64,000 nucleotides of DNA from Halomonas sp. 54_146 (GTDB lineage: Bacteria > Pseudomonadota > Gammaproteobacteria > Pseudomonadales > Halomonadaceae): positions 1-64,000 of the forward strand of contig NZ_LGEN01000017.1 in NCBI RefSeq assembly GCF_001507855.1. Reading direction: 5' to 3'. This document shows positions 54,668 to 64,000 of the stretch, one piece after another; position 1 is the stretch's first letter; every line of letters begins with the position of its first letter. The notes under the pieces are model-generated. The model saw only the letters and a program-made list of their open reading frames with translations. It had not been told where the DNA came from and searched no databases. Position numbers and translations under genes: made by a program.

Positions 54668-55072
54668 TTAACGGGTAAACGGATAAACGTCGGTCAGGCC
54701 GAGAATGTCAGTAATTAGCAGAATAATAAATACCGCAAACAGGGCACCGATCACACCGCCACCGGCACCGGCTGGCAGCATCTCAAGCTGTTCGGCCATT
54801 TGCTGGGCTTCAGCATCGCTAAGCGCGGCAACACGGGCGTCTACTTCGTCTAAATCAACACCCTGTTTTAGCAGCTGATCTTGCACGTCAGCGCGAGCCA
54901 GAATTTCGTTAATGCGTTCGCGGTCTGCGCCGGCACGATCACCTGCCAAAACAGATTGGGTAGAGACTAAGTCCATTGTGTGGGGAGCAGTGGGGGCGGC
55001 TGCTAGGGGTAAGCTGGTAAACACCAGCGCTGCAATGAGCAGGGTCGAGAGGTAAGCACGCAATGTTTTCAT
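54668..55072 (-). CDS. Small exported membrane protein (PA2779 family)
   Basis: A 134-aa protein with a signal peptide (cleavage after APLAAA-like LAAA near 26), a helical acidic middle (RERINEILARADVQDQLLKQ, LDEVDARVAALSDAEAQQMA), a glycine run PAGAGGGVIGAL and a C-terminal membrane span (FAVFIILLITDILGL) ending DVYPFTR. Function unknown. Since it is always found with a C39-like peptidase and contains a double-glycine stretch before a hydrophobic segment, it could be that enzyme's substrate; this is a hypothesis. Confidence 0.8.
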   Translation of the reverse strand: MKTLRAYLSTLLIAALVFTSLPLAAAPTAPHTMDLVSTQSVLAGDRAGADRERINEILARADVQDQLLKQGVDLDEVDARVAALSDAEAQQMAEQLEMLPAGAGGGVIGALFAVFIILLITDILGLTDVYPFTR

Positions 55073-55158
55073 CGTCTTCTTCCTTATAGACTAGTCGGGG
55101 TGGTGTGGAGTGAGTATAGAAACAAATGGTTTGATTTTTAAGTGTAATATGCAAAGTG

Positions 55159-56222
55159 CTAATTGTTTGCACTAATGCGATACGTCCAGGCTGTTTCGGA
55201 AAGCAACCCACGGCCGCCTGCCATGGTCATAGCCAAATCGTGAAGGCCGGGCCAAAGTGGCACCGCAGCGGCACCTTTTACCGCCAGGTCGAGACGTTGG
55301 GCCATCAGCAGCAATTTATGCAGCCGCTTCATGGGGAGCCGGCTGACGGCTTTTTGGTAAGCGGGGCGTCGCTTATCAAAAATCATCGGCTTTTGAGTTT
55401 TACAGGCGTGTTCAAAGCTTTGCCCTTGATCCAGATGTTGATGCAGCGAGAGCAGGGTGCGTAGCTCCCGGCTAAGCGCCCACAGCACAATGGGGGCTTC
55501 TACGCCTTCGCTGCGCAGGCCATTTACAATGCGTGAAGCGCGGCTGGGCTCGCCTTTCAAGCAGGCATCGGCCAAATTGAAAACATCAAAGCGCGTGCTG
55601 TCTTCTACCCCTTGGGCAATGCTTTCTACGTTCAAGCGTGTGCCCTGGGGGTGAATGAGTGCCAGTTTTTGCAGCTCTTGGTCGGCAGCCAGTAGGTTAC
55701 CCTCGGTGCGCTCGCCCAGCAGGCGGGCCGCGTCCAAATCAATTTGTAGCCCATGAAGGGAGGCGCGGTCACGCAGCCAATAGCCTAGGCGGGAAGCGTC
55801 CACTGGCCACACCGGCACAAACAGGCCGTGCTTATCCAAGGCTTTAAACCAGACGCTTTTTTGCTGTTTGGCGTCTAGCTTGCCCATGCTAATCAGCAGT
55901 ATGTCGTCGCTGTTATCCAGTGTTTCGGCGTGCTGCGCTAATGCTTTACTGCCTTCTTGCCCCAGCTTGTGATTACCCAGCCGCAGCTCTAGGAGCTTGC
56001 TTGTCGCAAACAGCGAAAGGTTGCTGGACATTTCCATCAAGCGACCCCAAGCGAAGTTGGGCTCTACATCGAGTACTTCGCGTTCTTCAACGCCTGCCTG
56101 GCGGGCGGCGGCTCTTACCGCATCACAGGCGTCGCGATGCTGCAAGGGCTCATCGCCGGCCACAATCACCACGCGTGGAAGCTTTTTTGCCAACGCAGCG
56201 GGTAGCTGATCAGCAAATACCT

Positions 56223-56226
<4 letters not shown>
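55159..56226 (-). CDS. holA: DNA polymerase III delta subunit
   Basis: Clamp-loader subunit (355 aa) that opens the beta clamp. Opening MKVFADQLPAALAKKLPRVVIVAGDEPLQ and LLISMGKLDAKQQKSVWFKAL, GNLLAADQELQKLAL and the C-terminal collar region (VLWALSRELRTLLSLHQHL) follow HolA. It overlaps the lptE stop by four bases and is third in leuS-lptE-holA. Confidence 0.93.
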
Positions 56227-59993
<3,767 letters not shown>

Positions 59994-60002
59994 GCGAGCC
60001 GG

Positions 60003-61316
60003 TTAACCCACTATATAACTGACGCCTGCGATCGCGACCAGCGAAAGCAGGCTCATCACCGCCGCGTAGAGCAGGTTGTTTTTCATCATGCGATAACCGC
60101 TTACCCCATAACGCCCCTGTAGCGAAAGGTTGATACCGGAAAGCGGCCCCACGCTGGTGCCGACAGCCCACGAACTGACCGCTACAAAGGCAAATAGCGT
60201 TTGTTCACCATTCTGCAAATTGAGTATGGATGCCAGCACCGATACGCCAATAATCGGGTGCAGGCCTACGAGTGCGCTTAGCGTAATCGTGGCAAAGCTG
60301 ATCATCGCTTGAGGCGCGCCAAAGCGGGTGAACAGCGTCCATTCACTGCCAGCCGCAGCGCTTACCAGCGTCGAAAGGCCAATCGTCAAAAGCCCCGCGG
60401 CTAAAAACAGCGAAATCTCCCCGCGCATGGCGGGTAGCCGCGTAGTGGTGTGCTGACGAATGCGCCGTAGGGTAAAACGTGGCCCATCGCGGAGGTTGCT
60501 CAGCACCGCCACGCCAGGCAGCAGAAAGGTAATAATGCTGACGATGGTAAGGGAAGGGGTGAGCCAAAAGTGAAACAGCATCACCAGTGCCGCCATGCCC
60601 ACCGGCATCAGTAGGCTGCGCGGCGACAACGAAAAACCATCTACTTCGGTAAGATCAAATCGGCGTCTTAGTTCCAGTGTGGTTAACAGCCCTGACAGCA
60701 TCGCCATGGGAAAGCCCACCACGGCAATTTGCGCATACTGCACATCGGGTACCAACGCGATCACTACCGCCATGGAAGCAAAAAACGGTGACCACAACGC
60801 AGCACTTGAAAGCCCCCGGTTAAGCGCCAGTAGTTGCGGAGTCGTCAGCGGCCCACGCCGGGCCAGCTTATCGCCCACCATAAACACAGTAGAGAGATTT
60901 AAAATCGTGCCCAGAAAGTGCACCCCCAGCCAGGTACGTAAAATACCGCCCGCCCCAGTCACCCGTTGGCCTGTTGCACCCTTAGTGCCTTGCTTGCCAA
61001 TCAGCGAGATAAAACTAACGCCCACCAGCATCGCCGCCACAAAGGCATTACCCTGCAGCATCGCAGGCCAATCCACTTCAGCGCCATACACAAACCGCGC
61101 CACCAGTAGCATCAGCGTACCCAGCGCCATCAACACACCCGCCTGAGCCCGCGAGCGGCGAGGAATATCCCGCCACAGCAACAAAACCGCCACCCACAGC
61201 AAATAGCTCACCGCATGGGCAGTGCCCAATAAGCCTGTAAAGCCAATAATTTGTGCGATCAAGCCAAGCAGAATCAGCACGCCCGCCAAGCGCTGCCGAG
61301 AAGTCGTCTCTTGCAT
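60003..61316 (-). CDS. Polytopic membrane protein, transporter-like, family not recognised
   Basis: A 437-aa inner-membrane protein with about eleven or twelve hydrophobic segments and no soluble domain. The arrangement of two half-bundles with VGTSVGPLSGINLSLQGRYG near the C-terminal part and FLGTILNLSTVFMVGDKLARRG in the middle resembles ion-transporter-superfamily permeases, but no motif allows a firm call. Substrate unknown. It ends ten bases from the convergent ybeL-type gene. Confidence 0.6.
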   Translation of the reverse strand: MQETTSRQRLAGVLILLGLIAQIIGFTGLLGTAHAVSYLLWVAVLLLWRDIPRRSRAQAGVLMALGTLMLLVARFVYGAEVDWPAMLQGNAFVAAMLVGVSFISLIGKQGTKGATGQRVTGAGGILRTWLGVHFLGTILNLSTVFMVGDKLARRGPLTTPQLLALNRGLSSAALWSPFFASMAVVIALVPDVQYAQIAVVGFPMAMLSGLLTTLELRRRFDLTEVDGFSLSPRSLLMPVGMAALVMLFHFWLTPSLTIVSIITFLLPGVAVLSNLRDGPRFTLRRIRQHTTTRLPAMRGEISLFLAAGLLTIGLSTLVSAAAGSEWTLFTRFGAPQAMISFATITLSALVGLHPIIGVSVLASILNLQNGEQTLFAFVAVSSWAVGTSVGPLSGINLSLQGRYGVSGYRMMKNNLLYAAVMSLLSLVAIAGVSYIVG

Positions 61317-61398
61317 GCCAAACCCTTAATAGTGAATTAGCAGGCTAATCGGATTTGCAAAGGAAGGCCAGCAGTAAGCTAAGAGTTAGGGGAGGGGC

Positions 61399-61487
61399 TT
61401 TCGTAGCGCCTAGTAACGAGCGAGGCAGCAGTGCCCTTGGTTGGCACTAATACATGCATAGCCACATTTCGTAGCGCGTGGTAACGA
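61399..61487. repeat. Imperfect 21-base direct repeat near the integron edge
   Basis: Copies at 61399-61419 and 61467-61487 differ at two positions and lie 68 bases apart. Both are followed by GCGAGG within a few bases. They may be part of a dispersed intergenic repeat family. Confidence 0.7.
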
Positions 61488-61523
61488 ATTTGCGAGGAAC
61501 GAGCAAATGAGGCACCCGCGGAA

Positions 61524-61540
61524 GCATCGCGAAGCGATGC
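61524..61540. repeat. Perfect hairpin near the integron edge
   Basis: GCATCGC-GAA-GCGATGC is a 7-bp stem with a 3-base loop, without T run on either side; it is REP-like instead of terminator-like. Confidence 0.6.
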
Positions 61541-61714
61541 CCGAACAAAAACCAAGTAAGTTATTCAACTTAAATACAACGCCCTTTCTCGCCTCAACAC
61601 GTGACCTGAGGTGGGTTTGTGAATAAAGTATGATTAATTAGCCAAACACGGTCACAAGCGGAGCGTTTTAACGCAGCCCAGATGCACCGGGGCGGTAGCG
61701 TGCTTTGCTTTTGA

Positions 61715-62680
61715 CTAGCCTAAAGGGCTGCGCACACCTGCAAATTCCTTACCTATTACATGCGTATAAATTTGCGTTGTCTCGATACTTTTGTGGCCTA
61801 GCAATTCTTGTACTGTGCGAATATCCGTGCCTTGGCTTAGTAATTGGGTGGCGAAACTGTGCCGTAAGGTATGGCAAGAGCCTGGACGTGGCAATGATGC
61901 AGATTTCATCGCCTGCTTCACGGCCTTTTGCACAGCCGATGAATGAATATGGTGAAGAACGACGTTCCCGGCATCATCACAGCATGGGCGGCTGGCAGGA
62001 AACAGCCATTGCCAACCTAGGGAAATACCTGCGTTTGGGTACTTACGGTCCAGAGCATGAGGTAAAGTTACTGGTACGCGACCACGTGCTAGCCGATAGG
62101 CAAGTTGCCGTTCAGCCGACTCAATTTGCGCCTCTAACGCGGGAAGACAGACAGCGGGTAGTAAAGTGGTTCGGTCTTTATCACCTTTCCCTGCCCTGAC
62201 GGTGATGATATGGCGTTCGGTATCAATATCTCTTACGCGCAAACGACACGTTTCGATGAGTCTCAGTCCCGAGCCATACATAAGGGTTGCCATCAAATTC
62301 ATAGGCCCAGACAATTGATTTAATACGCGCATAACCTCTTCGTGAGAAAGCACGACAGGTAATCGACGCGGGCGTTTAGCTCGTGAAAAGGTACCAATAT
62401 CACCCAATGGCATATCAAGGATATGGCGATACAGAAATACTAAAGCATTAAGCGCTTGGTTTTGTGTAGCTGCAGCCACATATCGCTCTACGGCAAGGTG
62501 CTCCAGAAAAGCTTGGACTTCAGAAGAGCCCATACTGGCTGGGTGTCGCACCCCATGATAGCGAATGAAGTAACGTATCCAGTAACAGTATGTTTTTTCA
62601 GTACGTGGGCTGTAGCGCTTTACTCGCATAACAGCTTTCACACGATCCATTAGTTTCGGAGGCCTGCTTTGCATATCCAT
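61715..62680 (-). CDS. intI: Integron integrase IntI (tyrosine recombinase)
   Basis: Site-specific recombinase that inserts and excises gene cassettes at attI and attC. 321 aa from ATG 62680 (AGGAGA at 62691-62696); the frame stays open to 62743 but runs over an operator. Catalytic residues: R140 (GSGLRLIE), H270 and R273 (HTLRHSF), H296 (LLGHKS), Y305 (IYTHV). The patch LDRKYPNAGISLGWQWLFPA (from about 210) is the added domain found only in integron integrases, which sets it apart from XerC/D and phage enzymes. The N-terminal VRHPASMGSSEVQAFLEHLA and C-terminal AGVRSPL are also IntI-like. No lesion is visible, so it looks functional. It is divergent from the cassette genes. Confidence 0.93.
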   Translation of the reverse strand: MDMQSRPPKLMDRVKAVMRVKRYSPRTEKTYCYWIRYFIRYHGVRHPASMGSSEVQAFLEHLAVERYVAAATQNQALNALVFLYRHILDMPLGDIGTFSRAKRPRRLPVVLSHEEVMRVLNQLSGPMNLMATLMYGSGLRLIETCRLRVRDIDTERHIITVRAGKGDKDRTTLLPAVCLPALEAQIESAERQLAYRLARGRVPVTLPHALDRKYPNAGISLGWQWLFPASRPCCDDAGNVVLHHIHSSAVQKAVKQAMKSASLPRPGSCHTLRHSFATQLLSQGTDIRTVQELLGHKSIETTQIYTHVIGKEFAGVRSPLG

Positions 62681-62698
62681 TTGGTGTCTGTCTCCTGG

Positions 62699-62718
62699 CA
62701 GTGGATATACATACAGTA
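62699..62718 (-). promoter_or_regulatory. LexA-box-like operator upstream of intI
   Basis: On the minus strand the 20 bases read TACTGTATGTATATCCACTG, 16 of 20 matching the gammaproteobacterial LexA box TACTGTATATATATACAGTA; one half-site (TACTGTAT) is perfect. It is 18 bases before the intI start and overlaps where the -10 would be. LexA control of intI is established for Vibrio and class 1 integrons. Confidence 0.65.
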
Positions 62719-62843
62719 TTATTGAGCTTGGCAAAACGCGCAAGCATGCGAATTCTGCAAATGCAGCCTAATTAATATTAATTTATTTTAAAATCATGTG
62801 GTTATGCACGAAAAGGTAGGCTACATTTGCTAAGTAAACATGC

Positions 62844-62873
62844 TGGCGCGTTCATCCAATCATAGGACGCGCC
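62844..62873. repeat. Inverted repeat next to the attI-like site
   Basis: GGCGCGT (62845-62851) and ACGCGCC (62867-62873) can pair across a 15-base loop, immediately left of the attI-like boxes. It could be part of the recombination site or an RNA structure in a cassette transcript. Confidence 0.55.
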
Positions 62874-62891
62874 GTCTAATACCTGTTAGGT
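62874..62891 (+). other. attI-like recombination site (L and R boxes)
   Basis: GTCTAAT (62874-62880), four bases, then GTTAGGT (62885-62891). The second fits the integron core GTTRRRY, whose first G-T junction is the crossover point, and the first is its near inverse (RYYYAAC with one change), as in attI simple sites. It lies between intI and the first cassette gene, as expected. The next ATG follows after 39 bases, a typical cassette spacing. Confidence 0.7.
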
Positions 62892-62929
62892 GTAATCAGG
62901 CACCGCTCAGCTCTGAGAAAGGAGAAGAA

Positions 62930-63325
62930 ATGGAAATAATAATTGGATTGGTAGTCGTGTTTTTGCTTTGGTCTTTCATTAAGGCAAAAGCACGCATCCA
63001 TTATGCAAATAAGCTTAGGACTGAAAGGGAGCTAGCAGGTGGTGGGGAAGCCCCCTATCCATCGTGGATGACAAATAAAGATCGAATGGAAGAATTTGCA
63101 GCAATGCTAAATGCTCTTGCCAAAAGGAAGTCAATACCTAAGAAATTCGTAGCCGGAACAATGACCAATGAGTACTCTCAGAATAAGTTGCTCTTTACCG
63201 CAGGCTTTATGGAACGACAAGGTGCATCTTTCGAAGAACAAACTATGGCAGTGATGGATCATATCGAGAAGTATTGGAAGAATATGGATCTGAATGATCG
63301 GAAAATGTTCGAAGGGGGATCTTGA
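62930..63325 (+). CDS. Integron cassette gene 1: membrane-anchored protein of unknown function
   Basis: A 131-aa protein, start at ATG 62930 with AAAGGAG upstream. Residues 2-20 (EIIIGLVVVFLLWSFIKAKA) form a membrane anchor, and the rest is a soluble helical domain with RMEEFAAMLNALAKRKSIPKK and FMERQGASFEEQTMAVMDH. I recognise no family. It is the first gene after the attI-like core. The base composition is clearly more AT-rich than in the genes left of intI, a sign of transfer. Confidence 0.75.
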   Translation: MEIIIGLVVVFLLWSFIKAKARIHYANKLRTERELAGGGEAPYPSWMTNKDRMEEFAAMLNALAKRKSIPKKFVAGTMTNEYSQNKLLFTAGFMERQGASFEEQTMAVMDHIEKYWKNMDLNDRKMFEGGS

Positions 63326-63328
63326 CAC

Positions 63329-63514
63329 ATGGTCGCGTTATGGCTTGTGGTCGCGGCTTTACTTTACCTGCCATTTAAGCGATGGGTAGCAACATCAGAA
63401 GCCCCAATGATTTCCGCGTTATTATGGCCCTTATTAATCGGTTTTTTCACAATTTTTATTATTTTTTCTCCACTAATTGCTTTATTTGAAAAAATCAAAG
63501 GGAAACAATTGTAA
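63329..63514 (+). CDS. Integron cassette gene 2: small membrane protein
   Basis: A 61-aa protein with two hydrophobic segments (ALWLVVAALLYLPF and LLWPLLIGFFTIFIIFSPLIAL) and a basic end (EKIKGKQL). Unknown function. GAAGGGGG lies upstream and the start is three bases after the previous stop, so it is translated with its neighbours. Its centre is strongly AT-rich (63421-63480 holds 16 G or C in 60). Confidence 0.65.
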   Translation: MVALWLVVAALLYLPFKRWVATSEAPMISALLWPLLIGFFTIFIIFSPLIALFEKIKGKQL

Positions 63515-63784
63515 ATGTACAAAATCAAAATATTGAAGCCTGATGAAATATCAGAAGAAGAGTTCGAAAGCGCCCTTAATTGCGCCCGCACTTGCATAGA
63601 AAGCGTACTCGAAAACGAATTACTCATCGTAGAAGTTACTGATGATTCGATAACTATCAAAAGCAACGACGAGAAAGGTTTAATGAATACGAGTCTGTCT
63701 GAGATAAAGGAGAAAATTAAAGGTTGCTTCTGTAATGCTGGCGGGCTTGTTTATCCAGAATTTGGCAAGATTATCTTTGAATAG
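63515..63784 (+). CDS. Integron cassette gene 3: small acidic protein of unknown function
   Basis: An 89-aa soluble, acidic protein (MYKIKILKPDEISEEEFESA; LIVEVTDDSITIKS; FCNAGGLVYPEFGKIIFE) with three cysteines and a probable alpha/beta fold. No family recognised. Its ATG follows the stop of gene 2 without any gap. An immunity- or regulator-like small protein is possible but not shown. Confidence 0.65.
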   Translation: MYKIKILKPDEISEEEFESALNCARTCIESVLENELLIVEVTDDSITIKSNDEKGLMNTSLSEIKEKIKGCFCNAGGLVYPEFGKIIFE

Positions 63785-63811
63785 TCAACGATGAGATATG
63801 TGAAGGAAAGC

Positions 63812-64000
63812 ATGAAAAATTTAAACGTAGAACAATTTTTACTCGAAGCTGGAATTCGAGTGCCACAACATAGAGATATGTCCGTTTATGATGGCAAGCC
63901 ATTTCAGTGTGCATGTGGGAACGAACATGAGTTTCAATCTTACATGGATTACCGGAATTTTGTCACATCTGGCGCAAATGCCAAAATGATAGTGACTTGC
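63812..64000 (+). CDS. Integron cassette gene 4 (partial, runs off the window)
   Basis: An open frame from ATG 63812, with AAGGA at 63803-63807, continues to the window end without a stop (63 codons). It reads MKNLNVEQFLLEAGIRVPQH, then FQCACGNEHEF, and ends AKMIVTC. The CxC...C pattern could be part of a zinc ribbon. An alternative ATG lies at 63791. It belongs to the same transcript as genes 1-3, 27 bases after gene 3. No attC is seen in that gap. Confidence 0.6.
   Translation, partial: MKNLNVEQFLLEAGIRVPQHRDMSVYDGKPFQCACGNEHEFQSYMDYRNFVTSGANAKMIVTC

Larger units (their letters stand above)
61317..61714. other. Intergenic region between the permease and the integrase: repeats and hairpins
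   Basis: About 400 bases, no gene. It has a 21-base imperfect direct repeat TTTCGTAGCGC(C/G)T(A/G)GTAACGA (61399-61419 and 61467-61487; 19 of 21 match), a palindrome ATTTGC-N9-GCAAAT (61488-61508), a perfect hairpin GCATCGC-GAA-GCGATGC (61524-61540), and CGCAGCCC at 61672-61679 that mirrors GGGCTGCG inside the end of the integrase gene. It marks the left edge of the integron. Confidence 0.6.

Noticed and set aside
61672-61732. Possible attC site: CGCAGCCC ... GGGCTGCG around the end of intI
   Set aside because: The arms pair, but no GTTRRRY core or RYYYAAC partner lies at the ends in either direction (GTTAAAA fails the last base), and half of it is inside the integrase coding sequence.
62821-62891. 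An attC instead of attI at the first core site
   Set aside because: No complementary R'' box (RYYYAAC) is found 55-140 bases to the left, and the site is between intI and the first cassette gene, where attI is expected.

Overview
The window looks like the chromosome of a Halomonas/Vreelandella-type gammaproteobacterium. This is an inference from protein sequence, from the Na+-NQR operon with its maturation gene, and from gene orders otherwise familiar from Pseudomonas and E. coli. Most of it is core housekeeping sequence. No rRNA, tRNA or CRISPR array was seen.

Layout. 0.4-1.1 kb: an OmpW-type porin. 1.1-9.4 kb, minus strand: a di/oligopeptide ABC importer (binding protein, two permeases, two ATPases), then a LysR regulator and an Xaa-Pro dipeptidase, which reads as a peptide uptake and breakdown unit. 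9.8-16.5 kb: a membrane-anchored glutaredoxin, mpl, ubiX, a LysE exporter, a DedA-PAP2 fusion, and two overlapping membrane genes with apparently dead GGDEF-like domains; a MITE-like element follows. 16.8-28.5 kb: the conserved wall and lipoate cluster proA-nadD-rsfS-rlmH-mrdA-mrdB-mltB-rlpA-dacA-ybeD-lipB, with lipA convergent. 28.6-32.5 kb: a LysR gene divergent from a large PHA-synthase-like (DUF3141-type) protein. 32.7-38.6 kb: topA, a small conserved gene, and an OprI/Lpp-like lipoprotein between two L,D-transpeptidases. 38.7-52.2 kb: mfd, a long GAPDH, nqrABCDEF, nqrM and sthA. 52.2-61.3 kb: a diguanylate cyclase, a C39-like peptidase/partner pair, holA-lptE-leuS, a ybeL-type zinc-ribbon gene and an unidentified permease.

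The accessory part is the right end, 61.3-64.0 kb: an integron. It has an intact IntI-type integrase on the minus strand, a LexA-box-like operator just upstream of its start, an attI-like pair of core boxes ending in GTTAGGT, and then an AT-rich, plus-strand run of four tightly packed unknown genes with no attC between them. The last gene leaves the window. A multi-gene cassette of unknown function behind a probably SOS-controlled integrase is the most interesting item.

A second theme is the number of short direct repeats (units of 12-26 bp, two to six copies) in 5' leaders and intergenic gaps, several of them overlapping start or stop codons (dppD, ubiX, nadD, lipB, the Tat-type L,D-transpeptidase, nqrA, sthA). 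They suggest frequent slippage-type duplication that is tolerated, or kept, at gene edges.
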